Of a stretch of DNA of 17,602 nt, positions 1 through 6,867 are shown one piece after another. The position numbers and the translations under genes were made by a program. Source of the stretch: Draconibacterium sp. Lineage in GTDB: Bacteria; Bacteroidota; Bacteroidia; Bacteroidales; Prolixibacteraceae. Each line of letters begins with the position of its first letter. Position 1 is the stretch's first letter. Below the pieces are notes generated by a model. That model was not told the origin of the DNA. It saw only the letters and a list, made by a program, of their open reading frames with translations, and ran no database searches. Location of the stretch: positions 1 through 17,602 of the forward strand of contig WGCT01000226.1 of the NCBI GenBank assembly GCA_015493625.1, in the 5' to 3' direction.

Positions 1-64
1 ATGTAGATGAACAGACTTATGAATTTTAAAATATGCTTTATGAGCTTACTAGCAGTTTTACTAG

Positions 65-1120
65 CTAATGATTATTAATTATATTTTTCCAACGTTCTAA
101 ATCTTTGCTACTAAAATCGGCATAGCCTCCTGCCTCAACACTATCCCAAATCTCAAATTCCGAAATATTATAATTTAAACCTGCGATAAAACTTTCATCA
201 GTTAAATCGCCAGGCCCTTTTGTTTGAACTGCTAAGGCACCGCCTAACTCCAGAAATGTCTGATAGATAGGAATGGCACCGTTGGTTAAATTTTCTTGTA
301 ACCCATGATTTGAAAGAACAGCTCTTTCTTCATATCGAGATTTAAACATTTTCATAACATTAATGGTGAAATTGATATCATTAACGGGAACGCCCGTATC
401 AATTTTTCTATATAAATTAAAACTATAATCCAAAAGCGTGTGCTGCCAACAAGAATAATCGTCCGGTGCTCCTTTTAAAGCTTGCTTAAAAGCACTGTCG
501 GTAAAACCTTTTTGTTGTAAGTTTTTAATTGTTGCTGCATTGAAAATAGTTACAAAAGGCTCGTCTGTTGCCATTGCCGGAGAAGTTATACAAACCTCTT
601 GAATGAGATCGTTCGTATCATAAGTTTTGGACAGAGCCACTTGAAGTTCTTGCCACGCCAAACGGTATTCCTCCGTCCAGAAAAGGCCGATAGGATATGA
701 AACAGACGAATTTATTTCTACTATTACGGGACCATTTGCCAGATCTAGCACCCAGTTAGGCGTATTTATAGTAGCTGAAATCCTTAATTTTGCTTTAAGG
801 GGATGATTAGGATGTGAAGTGTTATAATCCGTAATATCATTGAGCTCTTCTTGAATGATAGAAAAGTCAAAAACGCCTCTTTGCGGTTCCAAAGCTCCCC
901 AAGTAGCTCGAATGACGACACCTGAATAAATATCTTGATGCACATTTGCTTCTTTCAAAACATTATAATTCCCATTTCGTAAATCTTGAGTGCTGCCCAT
1001 GGTTACGAAACCTTTAATGGGCTTTTTGATTAAAAGATCGTCAATTGTCGGTGTTGTTTTAGTGCAGTTCACGGTAAGAAATACGATAAACAAAAGAGAG
1101 AATAAGTTACAAAATTTCAT
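65..1120 (-). CDS. putative glycoside-hydrolase-like TIM-barrel lipoprotein
   Basis: The protein has 351 aa. A hydrophobic N-terminus ends in LTVNC, with Cys19 as the likely lipid-anchored residue; Asn at -1 makes this an imperfect lipobox, but Bacteroidota tolerate that. Residues 71-86 read as an Arg-x-Thr-Trp stretch followed by LEPQRGVFDF, the first-strand and loop pattern common in TIM-barrel glycosidases (GH5/GH42-like). NTPNWVLD at about 119-126 resembles the TPPW-like loop of the same folds. I infer a cell-surface or periplasmic carbohydrate-active protein, but cannot assign a family, substrate or catalytic pair. A Glu in the DEPFV stretch (about 186-190) is a candidate acid/base residue. 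The gene stands alone: its stop lies 64 bp from the window edge, and upstream is a long repeat-bearing gap. No -7 motif is obvious before the start. The reading frame is intact and the length suits a single-domain barrel. Confidence 0.6.
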   Translation of the reverse strand: MKFCNLFSLLFIVFLTVNCTKTTPTIDDLLIKKPIKGFVTMGSTQDLRNGNYNVLKEANVHQDIYSGVVIRATWGALEPQRGVFDFSIIQEELNDITDYNTSHPNHPLKAKLRISATINTPNWVLDLANGPVIVEINSSVSYPIGLFWTEEYRLAWQELQVALSKTYDTNDLIQEVCITSPAMATDEPFVTIFNAATIKNLQQKGFTDSAFKQALKGAPDDYSCWQHTLLDYSFNLYRKIDTGVPVNDINFTINVMKMFKSRYEERAVLSNHGLQENLTNGAIPIYQTFLELGGALAVQTKGPGDLTDESFIAGLNYNISEFEIWDSVEAGGYADFSSKDLERWKNIINNH

Positions 1121-1301
1121 GAAAATTGATTTTTCGGTTATACTATCTTTTTAAGACAACTCTATTTTAAAAAAGTTTAAATAAAATCTGGCAATTCTGT
1201 AGGTCGATTATTATAAATAGAATAAATTCAAATAGAATTTTTGTTACTACTCAGCAGCACGATGAAATATTAAATCACTGATTATTAATCCTTTTTGTCA
1301 T

Positions 1302-1328
1302 GATTTTTGTTCCAAAGAAACAAAAATC
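1302..1328. repeat. short palindrome, GATTTTTGTT / AACAAAAATC
   Basis: Perfect 10-bp arms (1302-1311 and 1319-1328) enclose a 7-nt centre, CCAAAGA. The sequence resembles a TTTTTGTT...AAACAAAAA palindrome that I recall as frequent in Bacteroidota intergenic DNA. That resemblance is from memory and not checked. It sits in the left half of the larger nested element. Confidence 0.55.
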
Positions 1329-1402
1329 CCGCCAAAACTACAGATATTTACAATATTTTACACCAAGCTAAAGAGACTGTGTGAAAATGTGACTACTCTT
1401 TG

Positions 1403-1422
1403 CCGTTGGATTTATCTAACGG
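1403..1422. repeat. hairpin inside the nested element
   Basis: CCGTTGGA (1403-1410) can pair with TCTAACGG (1415-1422) around the 4-nt loop TTTA. This gives 8 bp including one G-T wobble. It lies just inside the 14-bp arm of the surrounding element. Confidence 0.45.
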
Positions 1423-1445
1423 TTATTGAATAGAGAGATGGAACT

Positions 1446-1490
1446 GGACTTTAGTCCTGAATATAAGACAGTTGGACTAAAGTCCAACTG
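1446..1490. repeat. REP-like double palindrome, GGACTTTAGTCC / GGACTAAAGTCC
   Basis: GGACTTTAGTCC at 1446-1457 is the exact reverse complement of GGACTAAAGTCC at 1474-1485, and each half is itself a palindrome with a 2-nt centre. The second half extends to 10-bp arms (CAGTTGGACT at 1469-1478 and AGTCCAACTG at 1481-1490) around AA. Alternative folds, two small hairpins or one long one, are typical of REP pairs bound by REP-associated tyrosine transposases. The link to that family is inference. Confidence 0.65.
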
Positions 1491-1508
1491 TTCATGTCAT
1501 TCCACATT

Positions 1509-1528
1509 CCGTCCCATAAATGGGACGG
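1509..1528. repeat. REP-like hairpin, CCGTCCCAT / ATGGGACGG
   Basis: Perfect 9-bp arms (1509-1517 and 1520-1528) surround the 2-nt centre AA. This is the same geometry as the palindrome at 1469-1490 with an unrelated stem sequence. It lies 19 bp inside the right 14-bp arm. Confidence 0.65.
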
Positions 1529-1838
1529 CAAATGATAAAAAGACTGTTTTCACACAGTCTGTAAATATGGGACTATTAATAATCGATACTTTAAACATGC
1601 TGAGTAGTAACAATTTTTCTTTCTTTTTAATGTCTAATGTTAGCCAACTATATTTCCCTCTTAATAATTGTTTCGTTGGTAATTGTCTCCACAAGACATC
1701 CTGTTTTTAATCAGTAAAATATAGCCATAACATGCTTAATATGATAGCATTCGGGTTCATTCTCCCTAAATTCAATTAACATAAAACATACGTAAAAAGC
1801 TATTTTTCGCTAAGCAACCCTCTTGTTAAAATGAATGT

Positions 1839-1846
1839 TATTTTTG
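1839..1846 (+). promoter_or_regulatory. possible -7 element (TATTTTTG) for the MFS gene
   Basis: TATTTTTG fits the Bacteroidota -7 pattern TAnnTTTG exactly and ends 11 nt before the ATG at 1858. No TTTG or TTG is found at the expected spacing of about 19 nt upstream, so the call is weak. If real, it excludes the upstream ATG at 1831 as the start. Confidence 0.35.
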
Positions 1847-1857
1847 CAATTCACTTT

Positions 1858-3024
1858 ATGGGAAATTTCAGAAAAAATATCTCGCGGCTCTATCTTATAA
1901 AAATCTCGAAATGGTTTAATATGGTTATGCCTGTAGTTGTTCTGTTCTACCAAAACAATGGAATGAGAATGCAGGATATTTTTATTTTGAAAGCCATCTA
2001 TTCTGTGGCTATAGTTTCAATGGAAATTCCGTCGGGGTGGATGGCAGATATGTGGGGCCGTAAAAAAACGTTAATTCTCGGAAGTATTCTGGGAAGTGCC
2101 GGATTTTTAATGTACAGCTTTTCGTATGGTTTCTGGGCATTTGCAGTTGCCGAGATTATTCTTGGATTTGGCCACTCGTTTGTTTCCGGAGCCGATTCGG
2201 CCATGCTTTTCGATAGTTTAAAAGCTGACAACAGCACCAAAGAATACACAAAACTTGAAGGAAGAATGGCGTCGGTTGGTAATTTTGCAGAGGCAATTGC
2301 CGGAATTCTGGGTGGTTTTCTGGCTGCAATTAGTTTACGCACGCCGTTCTATTTTCAGTTTGTTGTAGCTGCAATTGCAATTCCGGCAGCACTAACATTA
2401 ACCGAACCTAAATTAATAGTTGCCAAACATGCACACTCTATAAAAACTCTCTTTTTGAATATTAAAAAAACATTCGCCTCGAACGCAAATTTGCGCATTG
2501 CAATTTTGCTGTCGGCAGTAACCGGAACAGCAACATTAACATTTGCATGGCTGGTTCAACCGTTTTTTAAGATGGTTGGACTGCCGGTGGAGATGTTCGG
2601 TATTTTTTGGACTGCGCTGAATCTTACGGTTGGAGTATCGTCGATATTTGCACACCGCATTGAACGCTTTTTCGGAAAACAATCGACTCTGTTGTTTATT
2701 ATTCTTATGCTCTCTGCCGGCTATTTTCTCTCCGGAATTGTAATCAGTTTTTGGGGAATTGCATTTTTGTTTCTTTTTTATTTGGTGCGGGGAATTGCAA
2801 CACCTGTTCTTAAAAATCTCATTAATCAATACACTGACAGCGAAGTTCGCGCAACTATGTTGTCGGTTCGAAATTTTATCATTCGGATTACATTTGCCGG
2901 AATTGGCCCGCTACTGGGTTGGATGACCGACACGATAAGTTTGAATTCTGCTTTTTTACTTGCCGGCATAATTTATCTCTGTGCAGCCCTAATTATTGTT
3001 TTTCCGTGGTTGAAAAAAAGATAA
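1858..3024 (+). CDS. MFS transporter
   Basis: This is a 388-aa, strongly hydrophobic protein with about 12 membrane segments, the normal size for the major facilitator superfamily. Residues 60-70 (GWMADMWGRKK) match MFS motif A, G-x-x-x-D-x-x-G-R-K-K, in the loop between helices 2 and 3. It should move a small solute across the inner membrane, probably as a proton-coupled exporter, but nothing seen fixes the substrate. I chose the ATG at 1858 because MGNFRKN puts a basic segment just before the first helix and because a -7-like motif overlaps the alternative start at 1831, which would add nine residues. The stop lies 18 bp from the stop of the convergent hydrolase gene, so the gene is probably monocistronic. 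Confidence 0.85.
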   Translation: MGNFRKNISRLYLIKISKWFNMVMPVVVLFYQNNGMRMQDIFILKAIYSVAIVSMEIPSGWMADMWGRKKTLILGSILGSAGFLMYSFSYGFWAFAVAEIILGFGHSFVSGADSAMLFDSLKADNSTKEYTKLEGRMASVGNFAEAIAGILGGFLAAISLRTPFYFQFVVAAIAIPAALTLTEPKLIVAKHAHSIKTLFLNIKKTFASNANLRIAILLSAVTGTATLTFAWLVQPFFKMVGLPVEMFGIFWTALNLTVGVSSIFAHRIERFFGKQSTLLFIILMLSAGYFLSGIVISFWGIAFLFLFYLVRGIATPVLKNLINQYTDSEVRATMLSVRNFIIRITFAGIGPLLGWMTDTISLNSAFLLAGIIYLCAALIIVFPWLKKR

Positions 3025-3042
3025 ACTTTTACCAATTATTAA

Positions 3043-3822
3043 TCAGTCGACTGAGATTTTTAGCCCGTCGTATGCAACAAACACATTTTCGGGCAACTCC
3101 TTTTCAATTTCATGGTGCTTGCCAAAACTATGACTAAGGTGAGTTAAAAAGGCTTTTTCGGGCTTCACTTCACGAATTACTTTCAACGCTTCTTCGAGAT
3201 TAAAATGCGAAATATGTTTCTCTTTTCGTAGTGCATTTATAATAAGAATACGCGAACCTTTTATCTTTTCCAATTCAAGGGGTTCAATTGAATTTGTGTC
3301 GGTAATGTAAGTTAACCCACCTACTCGAAACCCATAAACAGGCAACTTATAATGGTAGCACCGAATGGGAGTAAACTCGATATCGTGAACTACAAATGGA
3401 TGATTCTCAATTAAATGGAGATTCATTTTAGGAATTCCCGGATATTTCGATTTGGCAAAAACATAACTAAAAGTACGTTTAATTGCTTCCTGCACGCGGC
3501 TCTCGGCATAAATATCGGTAGGGTGTTTTTGTATCCAGTTAAACGAACGAATATCGTCGAGACCAAAAATATGGTCGACATGCTCGTGAGTCAGTAAAAT
3601 GGCTGATAACGACTTTACCTTCTCGCGCAACATCTGCTGGCGAAAATCGGGCCCGGCATCAATAACAAAATTCAGAGCATTTATTTTAATTAAAAGCGAC
3701 GACCGAAGCCGCTTGTCTTTTGTTGACGAAGAGTTACAAACCGCGCAATTGCAAGCAATAACAGGAACTCCCTGCGATGTGCCTGTGCCTAGAAATGTAG
3801 CTTCTATATGCAATTTACTCAT
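3043..3822 (-). CDS. PhnP-type metallo-beta-lactamase-fold hydrolase
   Basis: The protein has 259 aa with the MBL-fold signature HEHVDH at 79-84, the two-metal site. Further likely ligands are D175 in the ITDT strand and H228 in LTHLSH. A Cys cluster at 24, 26 and 29 (CNCAVC) follows the first strand LGTGTSQGVP, as in PhnP-family phosphodiesterases, where such cysteines hold a structural zinc. PhnP opens the cyclic phosphate of phosphoribosyl 1,2-cyclic phosphate. No phn genes are nearby, so the substrate here is unknown and a more general cyclic phosphodiesterase is possible. There is no signal peptide, so it is cytoplasmic. It is convergent with the MFS gene and divergent from the methyltransferase gene. 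Confidence 0.85.
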   Translation of the reverse strand: MSKLHIEATFLGTGTSQGVPVIACNCAVCNSSSTKDKRLRSSLLIKINALNFVIDAGPDFRQQMLREKVKSLSAILLTHEHVDHIFGLDDIRSFNWIQKHPTDIYAESRVQEAIKRTFSYVFAKSKYPGIPKMNLHLIENHPFVVHDIEFTPIRCYHYKLPVYGFRVGGLTYITDTNSIEPLELEKIKGSRILIINALRKEKHISHFNLEEALKVIREVKPEKAFLTHLSHSFGKHHEIEKELPENVFVAYDGLKISVD

Positions 3823-3826
3823 TCAA

Positions 3827-3834
3827 CAAATTTA
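3827..3834 (-). promoter_or_regulatory. possible -7 element (TAAATTTG) for the MBL hydrolase gene
   Basis: On the minus strand TAAATTTG matches TAnnTTTG exactly and ends only 4 nt before the start codon. A normal start point about 7 nt downstream would fall at the ATG itself and give a leaderless or nearly leaderless message. No -33 element is seen at the right spacing, so this may be chance in AT-rich DNA. Confidence 0.3.
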
Positions 3835-3942
3835 ATTATTTACGTTAATTTACGATATAAAAACTCAACAGATAAAATTTTTCCATTACATTCGTAATAA
3901 ACTCAATCGTGAAGGTTGAAGTAAAAACAAACTTTTACATTA

Positions 3943-4641
3943 ATGGCAAAACTATATTTAATTCCAACAGTTTTAAGCGATGGCGACTGGCAAAATGTAT
4001 TGCCGGCACAAATACATCCAATTCTTACACATACAAAACATTTTATTGTTGAAAATATAAGAACTGCCCGTCGGTTTATGAAACAGGTAAATCGCGAAAT
4101 AGATATCGATTCATGTACTTTCTTCGAGCTGAATAAACGCACCCGCAGTTCGGAGTTGCCCCAGTTTCTAACTCCGCTTAAACAAGGTTTCAATGTGGGT
4201 GTAATTTCCGAAGCCGGTTGTCCAGGAGTTGCCGACCCCGGTGCCGACGTGGTAAAACTGGCTCACCAAAAAGGATTTCTGGTGGTACCAATTGTGGGGC
4301 CGTCGTCAATTTTGCTGGCATTAATGGCCTCCGGATTAAACGGACAGAATTTTGCTTTTACAGGCTATTTGCCGGTAAAACCAAACGAGCGGGTAAAACA
4401 AATTTCAGTGCTGGAAAGGCGAGTAAAAAGTGAACGACAAACACAGATTTTTATTGAAACGCCATACCGTAACAACCACTTAATTAACGATTTAATAAAA
4501 ACCTGCTCGCCCTCTACCCTTCTTTGTATTGCAGCAAATATTACCGGCAAGAACGAATTTATTGCCACAAAAACCATAGCTCAATGGAAAGGGAATGTAC
4601 CAGATTTACATAAACAACCGGTTATTTTTTTAATTGGATAA
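3943..4641 (+). CDS. RsmI-like SAM-dependent methyltransferase paralogue
   Basis: The 232-aa protein belongs to the tetrapyrrole-methylase fold as used by RsmI (16S rRNA C1402 2'-O-methyltransferase). The signature SEAGCPGVADPG is at 89-100, followed by VPIVGPSSILLALMASG at 115-131 and GYLP at 141-144, all in the RsmI order. RsmI is normally about 280 aa; this one lacks the usual N-terminal GTLYVVATPIGN-type start (it reads AKLYLIPTVL) and the C-terminal extension. I read it as the shorter Bacteroidota paralogue, not RsmI itself, with an unknown target. The protein is cytoplasmic. It stands alone, divergent from the MBL hydrolase; a weak -7-like TACATTCG lies at 3887-3894. Confidence 0.8.
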   Translation: MAKLYLIPTVLSDGDWQNVLPAQIHPILTHTKHFIVENIRTARRFMKQVNREIDIDSCTFFELNKRTRSSELPQFLTPLKQGFNVGVISEAGCPGVADPGADVVKLAHQKGFLVVPIVGPSSILLALMASGLNGQNFAFTGYLPVKPNERVKQISVLERRVKSERQTQIFIETPYRNNHLINDLIKTCSPSTLLCIAANITGKNEFIATKTIAQWKGNVPDLHKQPVIFLIG

Positions 4642-4716
4642 TGATTCGAATTTAAGGAAATGGCTTTGCTTTGTATCTCCTATATTTCAGATTAAAATTA
4701 GCAAAACCGAAAAACG

Positions 4717-5784
4717 TTAAATCAAGTTCAACTCTTTTAAAATTTTAAATTCCATTTCAAAATTTGGAGTAAACGTACCTTGGCCAATATTTTTTTCAAT
4801 CTGTTTTTTTGTCCAGAAACGGGCTTCATCAACTTCGTCGGAATGAACATTGAAATTTTTATAGTTGTAGGTAGTAAAGAGATAAATCAGCTCCTTTTCA
4901 ACTTCCGACTCCCAGAGGTATGTTTTTTGCAATTTTGCCGAAAAATCTTTCAATCCAATCTCTTCGAATGCTTCACGTTGCAACGATACGTTCAATGTTT
5001 CGCCGGCCGAAATATGACCGCCAACGGCAGTATCCCATTTCCCGGGTTGAATAAGTTTCGACTCGGGACGTTTTTGCAACAGCACTGCTTTATTCCTATG
5101 AATAACATGCAAGTGTACAACAGGATGCAACAACTTGCCTCCGTTATGAACCTGACTGCGAGGAGCTTGCCCGGTTACTCTCCCCGTTTCGTCGACTATA
5201 GGAACCCACTCTTCGTTAGCAAAAGCTTTCTGTTTTTTTTTCTGTCTTACCAGTTCAATTAGAAAATAGAGGCCAAACAGAATGTAAAAAAGACCGCCGC
5301 TAATAAAAGCCCAGGCTTCTTTACTCATATAAAAAGTGGCATAAAAAACTACAATGGTATGTACAGTAAAAATATAGAACAGATATTTGAGGCTTTTGCG
5401 CATTTGCACCATTTGGGCATCGTTAAACTCAATATCTTTCATATATCGCTGCCCCATCAGTCCAATTATATTTACCTTCGAAAAGGCAGAAATAGCAAGA
5501 ACTGCGACCAATATCAATTCAATTAATCCAGGTTTCAGCTTAAAGAAAATGTCGTTATTAAGAAGAATTGATACGGCCCCTAAAACAACGAGCAACAGCG
5601 TATCGAACAGAATGAATTTATCGAATCGTTTCTCTTTAAACCCCACATACAACAGTTCGGCAACTCCCACCGCAATAGCAACAAACAGCCCGATTTTAGT
5701 TCCCCATATTTCGTCGGCTGCAATAAAAACAAAAAGAGGAATAAAGCCGGGCAGTAGTTTTTTCAGAAGCTGCGCTCTGTTCAT
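4717..5784 (-). CDS. YciB-like membrane domain fused to a Nudix hydrolase
   Basis: The protein has 355 aa in two parts. Residues 1-178 are membrane-spanning (about 5-6 helices). The section from LPGFIPLFVFIAADEIWGTK through NNDIFFKLKPGLIELIL (76-92) resembles the inner-membrane septation protein A/YciB family, which has the same charged-loop and FIKxKP-like pattern. After a basic linker (180-187), residues 191-355 form a Nudix domain. The box is complete at 256-278 with G256, E262, R270-E271, E274-E275 and G277. The lead-in EEWVPIVDETGRV is the style of YfcD or isopentenyl-isomerase-like Nudix proteins. It would be a membrane-tethered pyrophosphohydrolase facing the cytoplasm; the substrate is unknown. 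It is the last gene of a four-gene minus-strand operon, starting 31 bp after the FKBP stop. Confidence 0.85.
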   Translation of the reverse strand: MNRAQLLKKLLPGFIPLFVFIAADEIWGTKIGLFVAIAVGVAELLYVGFKEKRFDKFILFDTLLLVVLGAVSILLNNDIFFKLKPGLIELILVAVLAISAFSKVNIIGLMGQRYMKDIEFNDAQMVQMRKSLKYLFYIFTVHTIVVFYATFYMSKEAWAFISGGLFYILFGLYFLIELVRQKKKQKAFANEEWVPIVDETGRVTGQAPRSQVHNGGKLLHPVVHLHVIHRNKAVLLQKRPESKLIQPGKWDTAVGGHISAGETLNVSLQREAFEEIGLKDFSAKLQKTYLWESEVEKELIYLFTTYNYKNFNVHSDEVDEARFWTKKQIEKNIGQGTFTPNFEMEFKILKELNLI

Positions 5785-5815
5785 TTGTTTATGTTTCTGT
5801 TATTACACAAAACTA

Positions 5816-6331
5816 TTATTCTTCATCGGGCCTTCTAAAAGGATAAACTTTGTAAACTTCAACCTCCATTAAAAGTGTTGTAAATCCGGGAATTGAACCT
5901 TTCCCGTTCTGTCCGTAAGCAACTTCCGACGGGAGCACCAAATGGGCCTTTGTATGCAATTGCATATACTGTGCAGCTTCTTCAAGCCCTTTAATAACTT
6001 CACTTTTACCTACTGTAAATTCAAGAGGTTCAAAACGGTGGCCAACTGTATATCCTTCGCTTTCGTCGACCAAAACACTATCGAGGGTCCATGTTGCATA
6101 AAACACCTGTACTCTATCGCCCGGAAGAATAGAATCGCCTTCTCCTTTTATTTCTTCAATATAATAGAGCCCCGACGCTTTCGGCACTGAATCGTGATAG
6201 TGAAGGTCGATGAATTCATCGAGTTTTTTCAACTCGTTCTCTCTCATCTTTTCCAAGCTATTGTCTTTGGGGCATCCCCAAATAACAACTGCCATTATAA
6301 CAACTAATATTCCTGCAAAAAATTTCTTCAT
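5816..6331 (-). CDS. FKBP-type peptidyl-prolyl isomerase lipoprotein (divergent pocket)
   Basis: The protein has 171 aa. An N-terminal hydrophobic stretch ends in WGC, with Cys20 the likely lipid anchor. A charged spacer (about 21-50) leads to one FKBP domain at about 55-165, with VQVFYA, SEVIKG, LPSEVAYG and SIPGFTTLLMEVEV in the family order. Compared with the canonical FKBP12 pocket, the Phe-Asp pair is Val88-Asp89 and the Trp at the pocket base is Leu116, while Tyr139 is kept. This suggests low isomerase activity or a mainly chaperone role in the periplasm or at the membrane face (inference). It lies between the second FKBP gene (29 bp) and the YciB-Nudix gene (31 bp) in one operon. Confidence 0.88.
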   Translation of the reverse strand: MKKFFAGILVVIMAVVIWGCPKDNSLEKMRENELKKLDEFIDLHYHDSVPKASGLYYIEEIKGEGDSILPGDRVQVFYATWTLDSVLVDESEGYTVGHRFEPLEFTVGKSEVIKGLEEAAQYMQLHTKAHLVLPSEVAYGQNGKGSIPGFTTLLMEVEVYKVYPFRRPDEE

Positions 6332-6360
6332 CTGCTCTTCTTGATTTATATTTTAATTAT

Positions 6361-6858
6361 TTACAAAGGTTTTATATTTATCATTTTAGCCACAAAAACT
6401 AACGTTTTATACGGAGGAATAGTGCCCGAGCCTGTGCTTCCGTATGCTAATTCTGATGGTACAATAAATTGAATCTTTGCATTTTTATTCATTAATTTCA
6501 TTCCGTCGTTCCATCCTTGAATCATATCCGATTCGCCCAAAACAAATTCAACAGTTCCGTTTTCGGTGTATTTGTCAGAGGCATCGAACAGCGTTCCGTC
6601 GATAAAATAACCTGCGTAACCAACTTCCAGTGTATCACCGGTTTTCGGGAATTCACCTTCACCCTCTTCAATTTTAATAAAAAAAACACCCAAATCGGTT
6701 GTGTCGATATCTTTGCCATTTTTCTCCAACCCATTTAAATATCTTTCCAAATCAATTCTTTCATTTTCGGCTGTGGCAATTGGTTCGCTATCAATTTTTA
6801 AGCACGACGAAACGAACGTAATTAAAAGTATAGCAACTATATATTTTATTCTTGTCAT
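6361..6858 (-). CDS. FKBP-type peptidyl-prolyl isomerase lipoprotein (canonical pocket)
   Basis: The protein has 165 aa. The lipobox VSSC ends at Cys19. The FKBP domain spans about 55-165 and keeps the usual binding-pocket residues: Tyr81 (GYAG), Phe91-Asp92 (LFDAS), Met112-Ile113 in place of Val-Ile, Trp116 and Tyr139 (ELAYG). It should catalyse cis-trans isomerisation at proline bonds of exported proteins. It starts only 9 bp after the DHH phosphoesterase stop, so the two are almost certainly co-transcribed, and it is followed by a second, divergent FKBP, probably by old tandem duplication. Confidence 0.9.
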   Translation of the reverse strand: MTRIKYIVAILLITFVSSCLKIDSEPIATAENERIDLERYLNGLEKNGKDIDTTDLGVFFIKIEEGEGEFPKTGDTLEVGYAGYFIDGTLFDASDKYTENGTVEFVLGESDMIQGWNDGMKLMNKNAKIQFIVPSELAYGSTGSGTIPPYKTLVFVAKMINIKPL

Positions 6859-6867
6859 TCGTGTTAT

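Larger units (their letters stand above)
1241..1613. repeat. nested inverted-repeat element (REP/MITE-like), about 373 bp
   Basis: Four pairs of perfect inverted repeats are nested in colinear order. Outer arms of 16 bp lie at 1241-1256 (TTGTTACTACTCAGCA) and 1598-1613. Next are 10 bp at 1280-1289 and 1575-1584 (GATTATTAAT), 8 bp at 1344-1351 and 1561-1568, and 14 bp at 1374-1387 (AGACTGTGTGAAAA) and 1547-1560. The 16- and 14-bp matches are far too long for chance over this distance; the 8- and 10-bp AT-rich ones alone would be weak. The interior carries separate small hairpins. No transposase is encoded. A non-autonomous mobile element, or a REP-type repeat cluster mobilised in trans, is the likeliest reading. 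A structured RNA is an alternative. Confidence 0.75.
1121..1830. other. gene-free intergenic region with repeat element
   Basis: About 710 bp separate the divergent lipoprotein and MFS genes. Both strands contain short open frames (about 94 and 65 codons) that cross the inverted repeats and show no recognisable protein, so I treat the stretch as non-coding. Its content is dominated by the nested inverted-repeat element at 1241-1613. The remaining parts (1121-1240 and 1614-1830) are AT-rich and show nothing I recognise except a possible promoter before the MFS gene. Confidence 0.7.

Noticed and set aside
46..65. 8-bp direct repeat TTACTAGC (46-53 and 58-65) at the stop of the first gene
   Set aside because: Two short AT-rich copies 12 bp apart are compatible with chance, and no hairpin or terminator follows from them.
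1241..1613. Interpretation of the repeat element as a CRISPR array
   Set aside because: The repeats are inverted and nested, not direct and regularly spaced, and no cas genes are in the window.
1497..1694. Open frame of 65 codons on the minus strand
   Set aside because: It overlaps the right half of the nested element and its sequence only reflects the repeats; no signal, domain or start context supports it.
1426..1710. Open frame of 94 codons on the plus strand in the intergenic region
   Set aside because: It reads straight through the inverted repeats and hairpins, has no recognisable protein features and no plausible promoter, so it is most likely chance.
4662..4708. Possible terminator between the convergent methyltransferase and Nudix genes (GGCTTTGCT / AGCAAAACC)
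   Set aside because: The stem has an internal mismatch and a loop of 29 nt, with no U-run directly after it on either strand, so it is too weak to call.
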